Shown here in pieces: positions 1 to 11,837 of a stretch of DNA of 64,000 bases. The DNA lies in assembly GCA_963662175.1 (NCBI GenBank), contig OY759219.1:43213175-43277174 (forward strand), written 5' to 3'. A program made the translations under genes and the position numbers. Position 1 is the first letter of the stretch. Every line of letters begins with the position of its first letter. The notes below the pieces were generated by a model. That model was not told the origin of the DNA. It ran no database searches and saw only the letters and a program-made list of their open reading frames with translations. This DNA comes from Aradus depressus (lineage: Eukaryota; Arthropoda; Insecta; Hemiptera; Aradidae).

Positions 1-605
1 TTTATATTATATTTTTTTTTATTCTTAATTATTAATTTTTTTGATTTGATTTGTAAATATACTCTGTTAAATATGAGTTGCTAATTTTTCAGTAGTTTGT
101 TCCCATGCCATCGCAAGTCAATAGTGATTTAAGAATTTGGTTTTTCAAAACTCTTTTCGCTGACGAATCCTTTCGCCTTTGGTTATAGAAATTCAATTTA
201 TATATTAAAATCAGTAAATTCAAATGATCGTCTAGTACATAAGCGATCTGGCATCCTATGGACATTTTAAATTAGTAAAGACAAAGCAGTTTTATAGAAA
301 ATCTCCGCAATTTCGATAAAGTAAATTCAAAATACCACATTTTATTATTAAAAACGCGACGCGCAACACCTTAAATATTACAGTACACTAAATTGACATT
401 CACGACTGGAATATTCATGTTTTTTTTTTTATTTTAACATCCCATAATATAATATTTACCCATCTGAAAAATATTTAGTTTAATAATCGTTAAATTATGT
501 ATTTTTTATTTGGTATTATTATATAAGTGCAGTGGGGCATATCCTTGGAAATTATGAAAATTGTAATTATTTTTAATATATATGAGTTTTGTGTATTAAT
601 TTAAT
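1..605. other. AT-rich DNA, nothing recognised
   Basis: No open frame, known repeat or RNA gene could be supported here. Confidence 0.5.
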
Positions 606-663
606 CTTCCCAATTTGCCGTAGCTGGTATATATTATGTCCCAGCTACGGCAAATTGGGAAGG
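606..663. repeat. Perfect short hairpin, 22-bp arms
   Basis: CTTCCCAATTTGCCGTAGCT followed by GG is repeated in inverted order after a 14-nt AT-rich loop. A weaker third copy of the motif follows near 688-712. Could be a MITE remnant or a small-RNA hairpin; nothing decides this. Confidence 0.7.
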
Positions 664-1645
664 GACATTTTCTACTGGAGAATATACAGCTATGGCAAAC
701 TGGTGCCGTAGCAAAGGTAAATTTACCCTTATCTCTTCTATAGGCAGAAATATGTTTAGCGGACACAAATAGATATTTCGGATACTTTTTTTGGACAGAA
801 AACAATTTCCACTCTAATGAATGGTGGGGGGACCCACCTTACCTCCTATACTTTGTATGTTAAAAATAGTAATGAAAAAAATGCTATTTCTGTGTAGCAG
901 CTACTCAGTAAACATCGGAAGGTAACAAACTATTTTTTTAACAAATTTTTAATGGAAAAAAATGTAGGTGGTTGTTTGGTTAGTCTGTGGGTTGACTGAC
1001 AATGAGGCGGTTGTAGAATCGATAAAAGAGCTCATATTGCAGAGATGAAGAAGGTTGTGAGATACATCATTATACAGGGAGTGGGGTGATCTGGGCAGCC
1101 ACGTGTACCAGAGCTCAGATTCTTTGGATCAGTTCAATCTCAATGGGATATTGCACAGAGCTAGAGCTAAATTTATTTCAAAGGCCGTGGTTTTGGTGAA
1201 CCTTCGTTTAGAGAATCCCTTGTTCCTTAAGCAATACACTCGTATGTTTGTTTTATCATTGTTAGCCAATTTACGAGGAACAATTGGCATTTCCCCCAAA
1301 CCAATGTTACAGGACAATAAAGCAATCTAAATGTGAGGGGAAAACCAGATAGATGGAGTGTCAAGAAGTTGTTGAGAGAGAAGACTGTGTAAAGGAGGAG
1401 GCGGGTATAACCACATTGTGGGCAATGAACGGTATCATATCTGGGAGTGGAATTGTGGTCATGGAGGAGGAGGCTCCAGGGGGTGGACTCCGAAGTTATA
1501 GGATGGGAGAGGAGGTGGCTACACAGGTCGAGGACCTCAAATCGAAGTACTTTCCCAAGAGGGCTTATCTCCAGAAAGGTTTTTGATAAGGTGGAATCCA
1601 GGTGGTCGTCATAACATTTTTGCACATTTTTCGCGTACAGAAAAA
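664..1645. other. Unassigned DNA
   Basis: Several short overlapping open frames on both strands near 1100-1760 have no recognisable motif and no splice context; taken as chance. Confidence 0.4.
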
Positions 1646-2060
1646 AATGAATCACCGGCAATGTACTTTCCCAGGACGAATTAATCAAGTAAGTTTTCAC
1701 TCTTCCTCTGTAACAATCTACCGCTACTAATGGACTTCTATTTCTCATATTAAATTTCATATTGATACATTCGTTACATCCTCAATGGATTATATTTACA
1801 TCCTGTTGAGCTGAGCCTCCTTCCATTTGGCCAATTCGGCTGATAATTGAAAGGCATTGTCATTATGGAATTTTCGATTTATATATAAAATTTCGTGTCG
1901 ATACATTCATTACATCGACAGTTATTTTGGTTTTTGTGTTAAGCCCCCTCCCAATCTCACTTGTCCGGCACATACGTATATAAAATGTCCTCTCGGCCGG
2001 TCAATGTGAAAACATCGAGTTTTGAACCAAGAAAAAGATTCGTTTCCATGTTTTATGTGC
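1646..2060. repeat. Fragment of dispersed family with ATCACCGGCAATGTACTT edge
   Basis: Shares ATCACCGGCAATGTACTT and the internal CGATACATTCATTACATCG motifs with copies at 14685 and 33583. These copies belong to the palindromic-end DNA element described at 27974. Confidence 0.6.
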
Positions 2061-2182
2061 CCGGCGCACAGTGTGAAATTTATGAATTTTGATTTTCAAA
2101 ATTCGAGCCCCCGCTCAATTTTTGATCAATTTGGATGAAACTAGGTGGAAAATATTTGTGAAAGCTGGCTTTTTATCAAGTA

Positions 2183-2455
2183 ACTGCGGGTTTCACAATC
2201 GAGGTATTATATGCCAATTGACAGCTGCCAAAACCCGGGGAAATTTTTAAAAAATTGTAATTTTTTTGTCTAAGTTTTTGTTAACGGATTTTTACAACTT
2301 TAATGAATGTTTTTTTGGTCGCTGATTATGAATTCAATATTTATTTTAGCCAAAAGTGGTCCTAATGTCGTCATTTTGGCCTAAAGTGGACCAAATTCAA
2401 TATATTGACTATTTTTGCCACTGGCATATAATACCTTGATTGTGAAACCCGCAGA
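2183..2455. mobile_element. MITE with ~37-bp terminal inverted repeats and TA target site
   Basis: Ends begin (A/T)CTGCGGGTTTCACAATC and read inward through GGTATTATATGCCA on both sides. TA dinucleotides flank it at 2181-2182 and 2456-2457. No coding capacity. TA flanks suggest a Tc1/mariner-type parent (inference). Confidence 0.75.
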
Positions 2456-2598
2456 TACCTGTGCAGCGCCGTCTCCTGGCTTGATTGGAGTTCGAGCCAG
2501 ACTCAGGTTAGCTGCCACTGAGTTCCCGATCCTTCCTGAGTCAGGTCAGTCTTCACAGTTGAGTCAAGAAATAGCAGCGCAGGGCATATAATAAGTGA

Positions 2599-3080
2599 GT
2601 TAAATTAAATCATCTCTTTCCCTTTGGCCGATTCGGCTGAAAATTGATAGGCGTTGTCGTCCTTATATTGTTTTGAATTAACATATCGTCACATTAACAT
2701 AAACCACGAATGTGCAAATTTTACAATTTTCACCTTTGCCACCAAGTGCAATAGTTGGTTGGTTCGGTAATGTTGGTTAACTAGATTACACTGCTCAAAC
2801 AGCGAATGTGATAGTGAGACCAAAGTTGGTAGAACTGACCATCTTATTTCACCAATGTGACCCAAGGAAAAAATTTTCAAAGTCTAATACACGATTTCCA
2901 GTAAAGGCGAGTTTGCACATTCGTGGTTTTGGCATTGGAGTCACGATATATAATTTCGTGTTTATACTTTCGGAGTTAAGCCTCCCTAATCCCATTTGGC
3001 TGAAAATTAATCAAAGTGTCGTCTTTATGAGGTTCTGAATACACATGTAAAATTTCGTATCGATATATTCTATCGGGAGT
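2599..3080. repeat. Decayed copy of the palindromic-end dispersed family
   Basis: Contains the family phrases TTGGCCGATTCGGCTGAAAA, CGTCCTTAT, and ATCGATATATTCTATCGGGAG. No intact terminus. Confidence 0.5.
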
Positions 3081-3107
3081 CTATCATGTTCACAGATACA
3101 CACACAT

Positions 3108-3372
3108 TGCGCTTTAGATCGTGGGTTCGAACTCAGCCCAAGCCCCAAAGTTTTTCAATCTGGAAGGTAAATAAAAAAGTTTTGGAATGGATGTTAAATT
3201 GGGATCCCGAGCCTAAAGGATGTCAGATAGTCGTTAAAGACCCTCATTCTAGGCAATTTAACCTGGTTAGGCAAAATTTAGGAAAACCATAGTAAATTTG
3301 GTTGTTCACCAGAGGGACGAAAGAGCGCTCCCATAAATATGACTCTAGTTGAAGCCCGGGTATGTGTCAAAC
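3108..3372 (+). mobile_element. Old, diverged tRNA-derived SINE copy
   Basis: Has the B-box-like GTGGGTTCGAACTCAGCC, then the body phrases TCCCGAGCCT, GATGTCAGATAG, AGGCAAAATTTAGGA, GACGAAAGAGCGCTC and AAGCCCGGGTATGTGTCA. The A box is lost. Confidence 0.7.
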
Positions 3373-3479
3373 AACAATAAGCCATTCCTCGTAGCATTTA
3401 ACTTTTTAAAAATGAAAACCAATGGATATTAGAAGTTGCGCTTTCTTTTACAAAGACAACAAAAGGGATAACTTGGGCT

Positions 3480-3917
3480 ATAATTCAGGAGGAGTTTGGA
3501 CATGAGAATGAGCCCCCCCTCCCCTCCCCCCTCCCTCCTTTCATCCCTCTCTCGTTTTATCCCTTCCACAAAGTTGTACATAATTTATTAATGTGGGGGA
3601 TGTTGGGTAAACAATAGGATAAGTTTGGAAGGTTTGTCGGTTGATCGGGCTTCCAGTCACAGGAAGGGGAGGGCGACATCCAGGAGGTATGGCGAAAATA
3701 CAGAGGCGGATGTTGGTTAGCTGCTTTAGTCTGTGAAACATGGGCTCCTGTGACTGAGTTTTCGTTATTGGACGCAATCCGGTAATTGTATTCAACAGCC
3801 TGACGCACAAGATCCACGCTTTTCTATGCTTTGGGGGGAAAATTGGTGTTAAGACTCTTTTAGAGCCTCAACAAGTGATCAGCAACAAATGTTTTTTTTT
3901 TTTTTTTTTTTTTTTTT
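3480..3917. other. Unassigned stretch with pyrimidine and poly(T) runs
   Basis: C/T-rich run at 3514-3550 and a long T run at about 3892-3917. The overlapping minus-strand open frames at 3541-3817 show no family motif. Confidence 0.4.
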
Positions 3918-3949
3918 GTTTTTTCTTTTTTTTCTGTATCTCGCACATT

Positions 3950-4010
3950 GGGGCCTGATGATGGGATGTAAGAACGTCCCGAAACATCGTTGGGATAAAG
4001 ACACTTCCGA
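3950..4010 (+). ncRNA. Hammerhead-like motif of a Penelope-type terminus
   Basis: CTGATGA at 3955, a stem GGGA/TCCC with an 11-nt loop, then GAAAC at 3981 and a short ATC/GAT hairpin followed by a UA step. This is the CUGANGA-stem-GAAA layout of hammerhead ribozymes known from Penelope-like elements. One extra U separates CTGATGA from stem II. No flanking ORF remains. Confidence 0.45.
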
Positions 4011-4360
4011 AGAGTTTATTGATAATAGTTATCTTAATTTTTATTAAATTGAAAAATGTCTCTACTTATTATAAACGTATCTTGTATTATTTTATTTTTT
4101 ATTATTTTTTTTTTTTTTGATAGATATATTTTATTTTATTTTTGTAGAAAATACAAGTTTACAGAAAGGTTCCTTCACCATTACCCTTATACAAATACAG
4201 TCAAAAATAATCAGTAAATTAAAAAACAATGCTACTTTCTAAGAGAAAATTTTAAAAACTCTTAATGATAAAGGAGAAAAAACAAAAAAAACAAAAACAA
4301 ATATAAAATAACTGAATTGAAAGTAAGTTTATAAACTGTCGAAAAACAGAGATTATAATT

Positions 4361-4875
4361 TTAAAATCGCGATCGGATATTTTTATGCTTCCCTCCCTGA
4401 GGTTTCCCTATGTTTTTAACCAATGCGTTTTGACTTGCGTCACACTTAAGGAAAAAGTTTTTACCAAGGTTTATTTTATAGTCGAGTAGGAGCTCGATAT
4501 TTAGGTCTTCGTGGATTTGTAGGATGGAGGTGTCCCTCGAGTAGCTTCCAACCAACCTAAGGCATTTGTTTTGGGATACTTGAAGAGTTTTTATGTTGGT
4601 ATTGCTGGCAAGACCGGCCCACACTGGGCATGCGTATGTAATGACTGGCCTCAACAGAAGCTTGTATATGAGGTCTATTGGTTAGATTAAGGGCTGCATT
4701 TCTGTGGAGTAACGGGAATAAGGAGAACACAAGTCCGCTTATACTATTGGCTTTCTGTCTGATATGTTGTCTGAAGGTCAGTCGTCTGTCCAGAAGAACT
4801 CCAAAGTATTTTACTGTATCAGTCCAGTCCAAATTTTCTATTTTTTGGGGTAATGCGTCTTTTATCTTGTATTAA
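4361..4875 (-). pseudogene. Jockey-like non-LTR retrotransposon ORF2, C-terminal remnant
   Basis: Two overlapping frames together read VKYFGVLLDRRLTFRQHI, then LRPVITYACPVWAGLASNTN, LQVSQNKCLRLVGSYSRDTS and IHEDLNIELL. These are the classic end of Jockey-clade reverse transcriptases (thumb region after the catalytic palm). A frameshift near 4650 separates the two pieces, and everything 5' of the YFGV motif is missing, so this is a dead 5'-truncated copy. The T-rich run at about 4107-4118 may mark its poly(A) end. Confidence 0.85.
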
Positions 4876-4879
4876 TTTG

Positions 4880-6480
4880 TTTATACATTCATATATTTTT
4901 TAGTATTTATTTGTTCAGTTTTTATTAATTTCATTTTACTTTTTTTAATAGTTCTGTTATTACTACTAATCATAGGTGTGTTAGACTCAAGTAGTTATAA
5001 ATCTATATATTAATGTATAAATTCTTTTGACGTATCCTATTACCATGTATTGGTCTAACGGAAATATATTTATTATTATTAATGCTTACTGTTTCCGATG
5101 TAAAACTTCTTACAAACATCTTACGTTTGAATTTGATATTTTTTCCGATTCCAGATGATTGTTAAAAACAGGATGGCAACCTGTAGATAGCCTGTCGCTA
5201 ATAATAATTAAAATTTATGCGATAAAAAGTGTTAATAAAACTAGATAAACCCAAAATTGCCAACAAACCTGTGACGTGTGGGCATTGACTGTAATTAGAT
5301 GTAATTTATGAAATCAAACCTAAAAAAAATTTTAGCTGGTTCGTATATAACAAGGGAGCAATGAGATTCTTTGTTTGGAGGCGATTTGCGGCGAATCAGC
5401 GCCCTTAATTGTAGGTATATTTCGTCTTTCTCTTTGTTTAACGTCCTTATGTCCTACAACGGTGGAGAAGAATGGACTATAAGGTGATCATTCCTCGTGT
5501 TGTCTCTTTAGACGTCCCGGATGTTTTGAATTAATGATCAAGAACCAGGTGCAGCTCCAGAGGGCGGGGAAGCAAGCCCCCCCCCCCCCCCCCCTTCTCA
5601 GCCGGCTACCTTCCCACTACACTCCTTCCTCTTACCATATGAAGTTCTGCTACTACTTGGTACTTGGTTAGCGTCAATGGCTGTATTCCCGATATTGTAG
5701 TTTCCAAGACACACTGCTCTTAGACCCGTCTCTCTCGCCCTTCTTCAGTACACTGACGATACAGTAAATATAAAGAGTTGGTCAACAGACTGGTCGTGAT
5801 AGTTGTAAGTCCTTCACAAAGTGGTCCGCCTCTACTTCACATTCCTCACATTCTCCACGTTAACTTCCCCATAGTTCTTTCTGCTTCTCTATCACATTAA
5901 TAAAACAATCTCTCCACTTTAAATTTGTATTATATTTTTAGCTAAACATTTTTTCTTTCTCCCCCCCCCCCCCCCCCTCCCCCCGGCCCTCAACAATTTT
6001 TAATAAAGAGCCCTCCTGCGAGGCCCTCTAGAAGCCGCTTACCCTCTTTAACTTCCACCATCTTTAAATTTATGAGATTATTAAAAGTTTTTGCATAGGA
6101 GGGGCCTTAAAGCGGGGCTCTTGAGCCCCTCATAAGTGTTATAAGGGGCGGAGCGCTAAACCAAAAAGCAATTGTGTACTTTGATCTATGTAAGTCTCGG
6201 CTGAAATCTCTCCACCTCTCTATGGCCATATAGGGTTAGTTTCCTGCAATTTTCTCATAAAAGTTCCAACTTTAAAATATGCTTTAAACGTAGGGCCCAC
6301 TCATGGCGTAGTGGCTTAGGTAGGTGCTCAGTGATGCTAAAGTTCTCGGAAACTCTCGGTTTTTGTCCTTCAGCTGTTTTTCTTTCTGCTGAGGGCTTTC
6401 TGCCCATGTTGGGAGTACTAGAGTACAAGAGATTGAAAACCGGTCAGTTCAGTTGGGCTGTGGAGATTAAAAAATGAAAA
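4880..6480. other. Intergenic, no gene seen; two long poly(C) runs
   Basis: Contains C runs at 5577-5594 and 5961-5977 and a GGCAACCTGTAGATAGCCTG phrase (5173) that recurs in altered form at 11046 and 24026. No frame or terminus recognised. Confidence 0.45.
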
Positions 6481-6484
6481 ATAT

Positions 6485-7005
6485 GAGTTCCCTCCTGAGA
6501 TTAATCATGTGTGTTGTATAAAATTACACTAATTGTAATTATTAATAATATATTATACAATTAATTATATTTGTTGGTATAATAAAATAAAAAAGAAAGA
6601 AGTAACTAAATTAGTGAATAAATATATGAAGTCGCATTTTGTTTTAAAACGAACCAATGAATGAAGAACAAAAGACGATGATCAACTGTTTTTAATAGTA
6701 CGGAGCAGTCTAAGTTGGGTTGTGGAGGTGAAATGAGATGTGAAGGTGGACAGAGAGTTGTTTTTAGATTTAAGATACAGAAACAAGTAGGAGTGAAAAG
6801 AACAGTGCGCAAAGGTACTTTTATTTATTTATATACATATAAATGAGTACATGTACATAATATATATGCGCAAAATAACATTTGATATAGTTTTAAGTAA
6901 TTAGTTTATAAGATTTATTTTTAAAAATTAATTTCATTTTTCTTATTTTTCAATATTTAGTTAACAAATTTATAATGTACATTTAAGTAAATAAACCCAA
7001 ATATT
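6485..7005. repeat. Dispersed repeat, left part, split by a PLE insertion
   Basis: Aligns by eye with 15477-15960: both carry TATGAAGTCGCATTTTGTTTT, GAACGAACCAATGA, TGTGGA...GAGATG and AAATAAACCCAAATATT in the same order. Confidence 0.75.
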
Positions 7006-7011
7006 AATAAT

Positions 7012-7781
7012 AGACTTCCACTGACACAGTTATACCTGCAGACTCTTCCCATCCTTATGGACACAAAATGGCGGCATTTCATTTTCTCACCAACCGACTG
7101 CTTCATGTTCCTCTGACCAGCGATAATTTCGATAAGGAGAAAAATTACATAAAACATATCGCAGAAGTCAACGGATATGACGCGGGGTTGGTCGAGAGAA
7201 TGATAAAGAAAAAAGTTAAGAATAAGCTTATGCCCCGAGGCCTGAAAAGGAATGAGGATGTATACAAGAATGTACGGTGTGTACTCCCTTACCTAGGGCC
7301 TGTGTCCGAGAGGATGGGTCGTACTATTACTAGAGACGGAGTCAGGGTGGCCTACAGAAATGACAACACTTTAAGGAATTGTTTCCCCAGTCTGAAGGAC
7401 AGAGTACCTTTCAGGGACAAATCCGGTGTTTACAAACTGACATGTGGTGATTGTAATGCAACATATATTGGACAGACAGGAAGGAAATTACACATACGGA
7501 CTAAGGAACATCTACGAAGAAGGGATTCCGAGTTCTTTATTCATTGTCAAAATGAGGGCCATACTGGTACCCATAGAGTGGCGCTGTTGCACGAGGGTAC
7601 CAAAGGAAGACGTACAGATATCCTAGAAGGCTTGGAGATCCGACTTTCTTTATATGAGGATTCAAAAAGTCTTAACAAAAAAATAGAGGTTAAGAACTCC
7701 CTTCTGCTGCCTGACCTACCTGGTGTGAGAGATTGGTCCAAAACTAAGGGAAGTAGCTGTCCTGTGAAATATGTATTGTAA
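7012..7781 (+). CDS. Penelope-like polyprotein C-terminus with GIY-YIG endonuclease
   Basis: Penelope-like elements encode a reverse transcriptase fused to a GIY-YIG nuclease that nicks the target. The frame is open from about 7012 (STDTVIPADSSHPYGHKMAA), upstream of the first ATG at 7068, so the start is lost by truncation rather than chosen. From the ATG, residues 119-148 hold GVYKLTCGDC and TYIGQTGRKLHIRTKEH: the GIY and YIG strands, the conserved Arg and Glu/His, and the CxxC of the PLE-specific zinc motif. HTGTH near 165-169 and LEGLEIRL at 187-194 supply the later catalytic Glu region. The catalytic palm of the reverse transcriptase is absent. No internal stop, so the copy is young. Confidence 0.9.
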
Positions 7782-8139
7782 ATATGGTTTTTATAATGAT
7801 ATTTATTGTGAATTCAAGTCTGTAATAATTTTTAACAATGTATTTATTTATGTATTTATTTTTTATACCTATATTTTATGACAACAAATAATTTCTTTGG
7901 CTGTATGATGAAAAATGTTTATATTATGTACAGACTTAATGTATTTATTAGAATGAATGGTTTTTACATGTTGTGAGTGAGTGAACCTGGCTATCCCCAC
8001 CCCTTAGAGCTATGCCAGTTATCTTCCAACCGCTGTGCTGTGTGGGTGGGTAAGTTTATTTTATAATTTTACTCTGTACCCTGATGCGTTAGGAATTATT
8101 TATACTTTTTATTATTTGTATATTTTGTTAGTCTATGAT

Positions 8140-8200
8140 AGATGAACCACTGATGATGACGCTGTTGCGTCGAAACCGGTTCTGGTATAAATAAAACAGT
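8140..8200 (+). ncRNA. Hammerhead-ribozyme-like motif at the PLE 3' end
   Basis: CTGATGA (8150-8156), stem II GACGC/GCGTC with a TGTT loop (8158-8171), GAAA (8172-8175), then ACC/GGT closing a GTTC-type loop and a UA step where cleavage would fall. This matches the core order of type I hammerheads of PLEs. One U lies unpaired between the CTGATGA and stem II, and stem I pairing is poor, so activity is uncertain. Confidence 0.55.
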
Positions 8201-8276
8201 GGGAAGACAACGTCTTTTATTTCTATTAGAAATCTAGTCCCACAACATCTTACTATCACATATAAACCCAAATATT

Positions 8277-8640
8277 CGTTCTCTTATTCTATTCTATTCA
8301 TTTCCCCTGCTAACCCAGTAAGATAATTTATTTATACATTTGGATTAGATTTTGTATTTTTAAAAAATTTAGAAAAACAATATGGCATCTCTTTAGTAAA
8401 TTTAGAACCAATCCAAATGAAAAAAGTTTGTTAATTTAAATTTTTTTAAATACGTGCACTTTCTTAAAAATTGCACGTCTTGAACTTTTGATATTTGTTT
8501 TTGGGCCTTTTTCGGAAATTACTGTAGAAATCAAAATTTAGTAAAAGACAAGATATACAATTTTACAGGAAATGTGGTAATTTTATTTAATTATTTACTC
8601 TTTTCGTTTTAATTATTATTAATTCAATTAATTATTAATT
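8277..8640. repeat. Dispersed repeat, right part
   Basis: Continues the alignment with 15960-16330: TTAACCCAGTAAGATAATTT, AATATGGCATCTC, AAATACGTG.ACTTTCTT and GGAAATTACTGTAGAAATCA. A third, inverted copy is at 53940-54270. Confidence 0.75.
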
Positions 8641-8689
8641 TTATTATTTATTTTTATTTTACATAATTTTTAATTATGACACGTGGGTT

Positions 8690-8930
8690 ATGTTTTTGGG
8701 GGAGAGGGATGACGTGGTCCCCTTTCTGATAGGCTGCCTCATCTATGTCATGAGATACTTGGCTATTTGGCAGATGTTCCGCTAGATGTCTCTCAACACA
8801 GACACATCTCCACAGTTAGCTAACAGTTTCAGATATAGGGAACCTCCATAATATCCTTTCTTCTGCCAAGTTCTTCTCTAGAAGACTAAAGTTTACCAAC
8901 TTATTGTTTTATTTTATATAAAATTTTTAT
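8690..8930 (+). pseudogene. Non-LTR retrotransposon 3' end fragment
   Basis: The stretch GGGGGAGAGGGATGACGTGG through ATTTGGCAGATGTTCCGCTA matches, in opposite orientation, the C-terminal end at 39690-40190 (GERDDVAHFLIDC). Frame broken. Confidence 0.7.
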
Positions 8931-9174
8931 TAATGTGGCATTTTATTTTATATATGCATCAGTGTTGAATTTGTTTACTGATTTTGGTAACGTATTTTTG
9001 TGTTTTTTGTTTTTAGAATCATCTTATTATATTTCATTTTAGTATAAAGAAATCACTCTTATTGTTTTCCTAATTAATGCCCTCTGCTTCGTTTTACTTT
9101 AGTTTACTATTTTTTATTCAGAAATTGTTTGTAGTTATGATTATGTTTTGTACTGTAAGATAATTCTTTAAGAG

Positions 9175-9501
9175 GTTAGGTTAGGTTTTATGACTCATGC
9201 CCGGGCTTTAACAACGAGGTCATATCGCCTACTACCAGAGCGCTCTTTCGTCATTCTGGTGGACATGAGCCCGACTCTACTGTGGGAGTCCTAAATTTTG
9301 CCTACCCTAAATTTTTATTCATCTAGGTTAGGGGTCTTTAACGAGTACCTTACATCGTACAGGCTCGGGACCATCGCTTAACGTCCCATCCGAAGGACGG
9401 CGTGCTTAAGTTTATTTTACCTCCCAGATAAAATAAACTAAGGGCCTCGGTCGGGTTACGAACCCACGTTCTTGAGCTCAGAAGTCAAGCACGCATACCA
9501 C
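9175..9501 (-). mobile_element. tRNA-derived SINE, 5' head truncated, 8-bp target duplication
   Basis: Body from the (TTAGG)-like tail at 9175 to the tRNA-like head; the last A-box bases are missing. TTTAAGAG flanks it at 9167-9174 and 9502-9509. Confidence 0.85.
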
Positions 9502-9509
9502 TTTAAGAG

Positions 9510-10165
9510 CAATATAGTTATTCATTAATTTCTTTACTTTTAAGGAAGTATTGCAATCGTGCGTATATTCGAGATGGAGTTTTAAACGAAATTTCACGTT
9601 TTTTATGTAATTTTTTTTCGATTTGCAAGATACATGCCGAAAACCGTCCTAAAATGTAATTTTGAATGTTTTTAGATGATTGCTTAATTTACGTGAAAAC
9701 GGTTAGTCCTATCGAAAAATTGGTTATGACAAAAAATGTCCCTTATTAAATTTTCAATGGTCAGTATATCTTCAGATTTCCGATAGGATATGTTTTTTTC
9801 ATCAGAAATCCAAATTAGCATATTTGCTTGTTGTATATATTTTTATACAGTTGTAAATATCTCTTTGTAAATTTAAAAAAAAAAAAAAATCTTGTATAGA
9901 AAGCTTTAGAGACCATCAGTTTAATTTCTGTCTGTATTTTTGTATGTATGTTCTTCCCAGGAAAAACAGCGGAATCTATATTTTACCTTTGCGGGGGTTT
10001 TCAAGAATTGACCAACTTTGAATATAGGTCAACTTCAACCTCGAAACCAATTTACAGATTTGGTTGAAACATGATAGGTATCGTCCTTATGAGGTTTTGA
10101 ATTCACATAGAAAATTTCTTGTTGATATTTCCCTTCTATTGGGAGTTATATATCGTGTTCATCGA
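9510..10165. repeat. Dispersed repeat fragments
   Basis: 9600-9740 shares GTGAAAACGGTTAGTCCTAT and ATCGAAAAAT with 33285-33315. 9960-10165 carries phrases of the palindromic-end family (CGTCCTTATGAGGTTTTGAA, TTCTATTGGGAGTTAT). No terminus or gene. Confidence 0.5.
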
Positions 10166-10169
10166 CACA

Positions 10170-11180
10170 CAAATAGATTTTTTTTTTTTTTTCATTTTCG
10201 GTATCAGGGGATCAAAAAACAAGAAATTTCAAATAATAAATGTTCTCATAAAAGAAGATTATTATATTTTTCATTTTGGACAGTTTAGCTCTAGCCTGGG
10301 AATATCCAGCTAAAATATTCCTTTTTTCTTATGAACTTTTCATATTATTATTATTATTTTTAAAATAACAGTTGGTTGGTGTGGTGGAGGGAGACTGGTG
10401 GTTGGGCTGGCCCTAGGAACAAAGCCCCCAAATATAAGTTATGATAATGAAATCCGGGCCCCCTTTTCCAAATTTGACATCCCCTCTCATCCTCCTGTTT
10501 CCAGTTATGACGGAGTCCCGCAGACAATAAGATGGCAGAGACCCAGTCCCTGGAGTGGCTGGGATCTTCAATTGTTCTGAAGAGCCGCCTTCAGTCTGGG
10601 TTATGAGAAGGCTCATGCATACAAACTGTAGAGCCGGAGGAGGGGGGGGGGGCGGCAGTTTTTCATTAGCCGCCTCCGCCATGATGTCTTCTGCCCCTGC
10701 GATTTAAATGAAACTCAAGACGGGTTGGGATATTGCCTTATATACGGAGAAACAACGAGTTCGTAGCTCGCAAAATATCTCAGATTGTCGCCCATTTGTA
10801 TCTTTCCAAAATCTACTGAGGGTTTTATAATGATTCAAAGACAGAAAAAAGGAACCCTTACAACGAGTATCACCTTTGTTTGAGTTTTTATTTATGAGTA
10901 TTTTCATAATTAAAATAACGATTTGGATGGGTAAGTGCATAACCATCTTTCCTTTCAACTCAAAAGAACAAAGGTCGAATCCCAACTTCAGCAGTTAACG
11001 TTAAATTATAATTTATATCCCTATGGACTACCCATGGATGAGATGGCTACCTGTAGATAGCTCATTAACTGAAAGAAAGAGAGTCATCAGTGAACCGATT
11101 CCAACAGTTACTTTCTAGCTCTTTAACGATTCATCACATTTTCATAAAAATCATATGTAACATCCTTATAAACCCTGTTA
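10170..11180. other. Unassigned DNA with a GC-rich patch
   Basis: 10370-10690 is richer in GC and holds a G run (10642-10652); open frames on both strands there lack any recognisable motif. Confidence 0.35.
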
Positions 11181-11183
11181 TAA

Positions 11184-11216
11184 ATAATAACCGGGCAACA
11201 CCGGGTAACCTGCTAC
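11184..11216 (+). mobile_element. Degenerate Helitron-like 3' terminus
   Basis: CCGGGCAACACCGGGTAACC then CTGCTAC resembles the hairpin-plus-CTAG ends at 14436 and 42894, but the last base is changed. Confidence 0.4.
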
Positions 11217-11219
11217 GTT

Positions 11220-11837
11220 AATATATAATCATTATATATTATTATTTATAACTTGTCTTAACATTTTTTGTTTGTTCTGGAGAAGAGGGGTGCATTTTTA
11301 GTTGCCCTACCTATTTTGTATAGTTCTGTAGATATTAGGGATGAGCATCGACGGCCGATGGTTTAAAAACATCGATGTTCTGTATTGATGGCTATTTCTT
11401 CAAATTTTCATTTAACTTTTTGATAATCTTTTCCTTTTGGAATAATAAAATAAATAATTTGTGAAAAATTACCGAGACTATTATATTTATGTTATGCAAA
11501 GATTCATTATAGGATAGGGGTTTTTGAAACTTACGAAAGCTGTAGTCCCACACTACAACTGAGTAGATACTAGATATCCAAATGGCTCCTCATAACGTCA
11601 TCATTCAGAGATAGCCAGCCTGTATCTGCTTCAGATCTGTGCTTCTTTTCTAAAGCAGGCCAGTTGTGAAAACCGAGGCTAGAAATGAGGCTGGGGGGGG
11701 GGGGGGGGGGGGGGGGAAGTTTGCTTTTAAATTACATTTTTTTAAATTCACTTCCTCAAGAATTTTGGTCTTTTTAAATTTATAAAAAAATGGTAATAAA
11801 TAGTATGTGGTTAAGTTAGATGTCAACAGTAGAAGTT
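11220..11837. other. Unassigned DNA with a 24-base poly(G) run
   Basis: The G run is at about 11693-11716. No gene seen. Confidence 0.4.

Larger units (their letters stand above)
7006..8261 (+). mobile_element. 5'-truncated Penelope-like element with 15-bp target duplication
   Basis: Flanked by ATAAACCCAAATATT at 6991-7005 and again at 8262-8276. The paralogous repeat at 15477-16330 shows the uninterrupted site near 15943. The insertion holds the C-terminal part of the polyprotein, a 3' UTR and a hammerhead-like motif close to the 3' end. The sharp 5' truncation plus target duplication fits target-primed reverse transcription. Confidence 0.85.

Noticed and set aside
1227..1760. 177-codon minus-strand frame
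   Set aside because: No recognisable domain, and it spans a dispersed repeat border at 1646; no splice or promoter signals.
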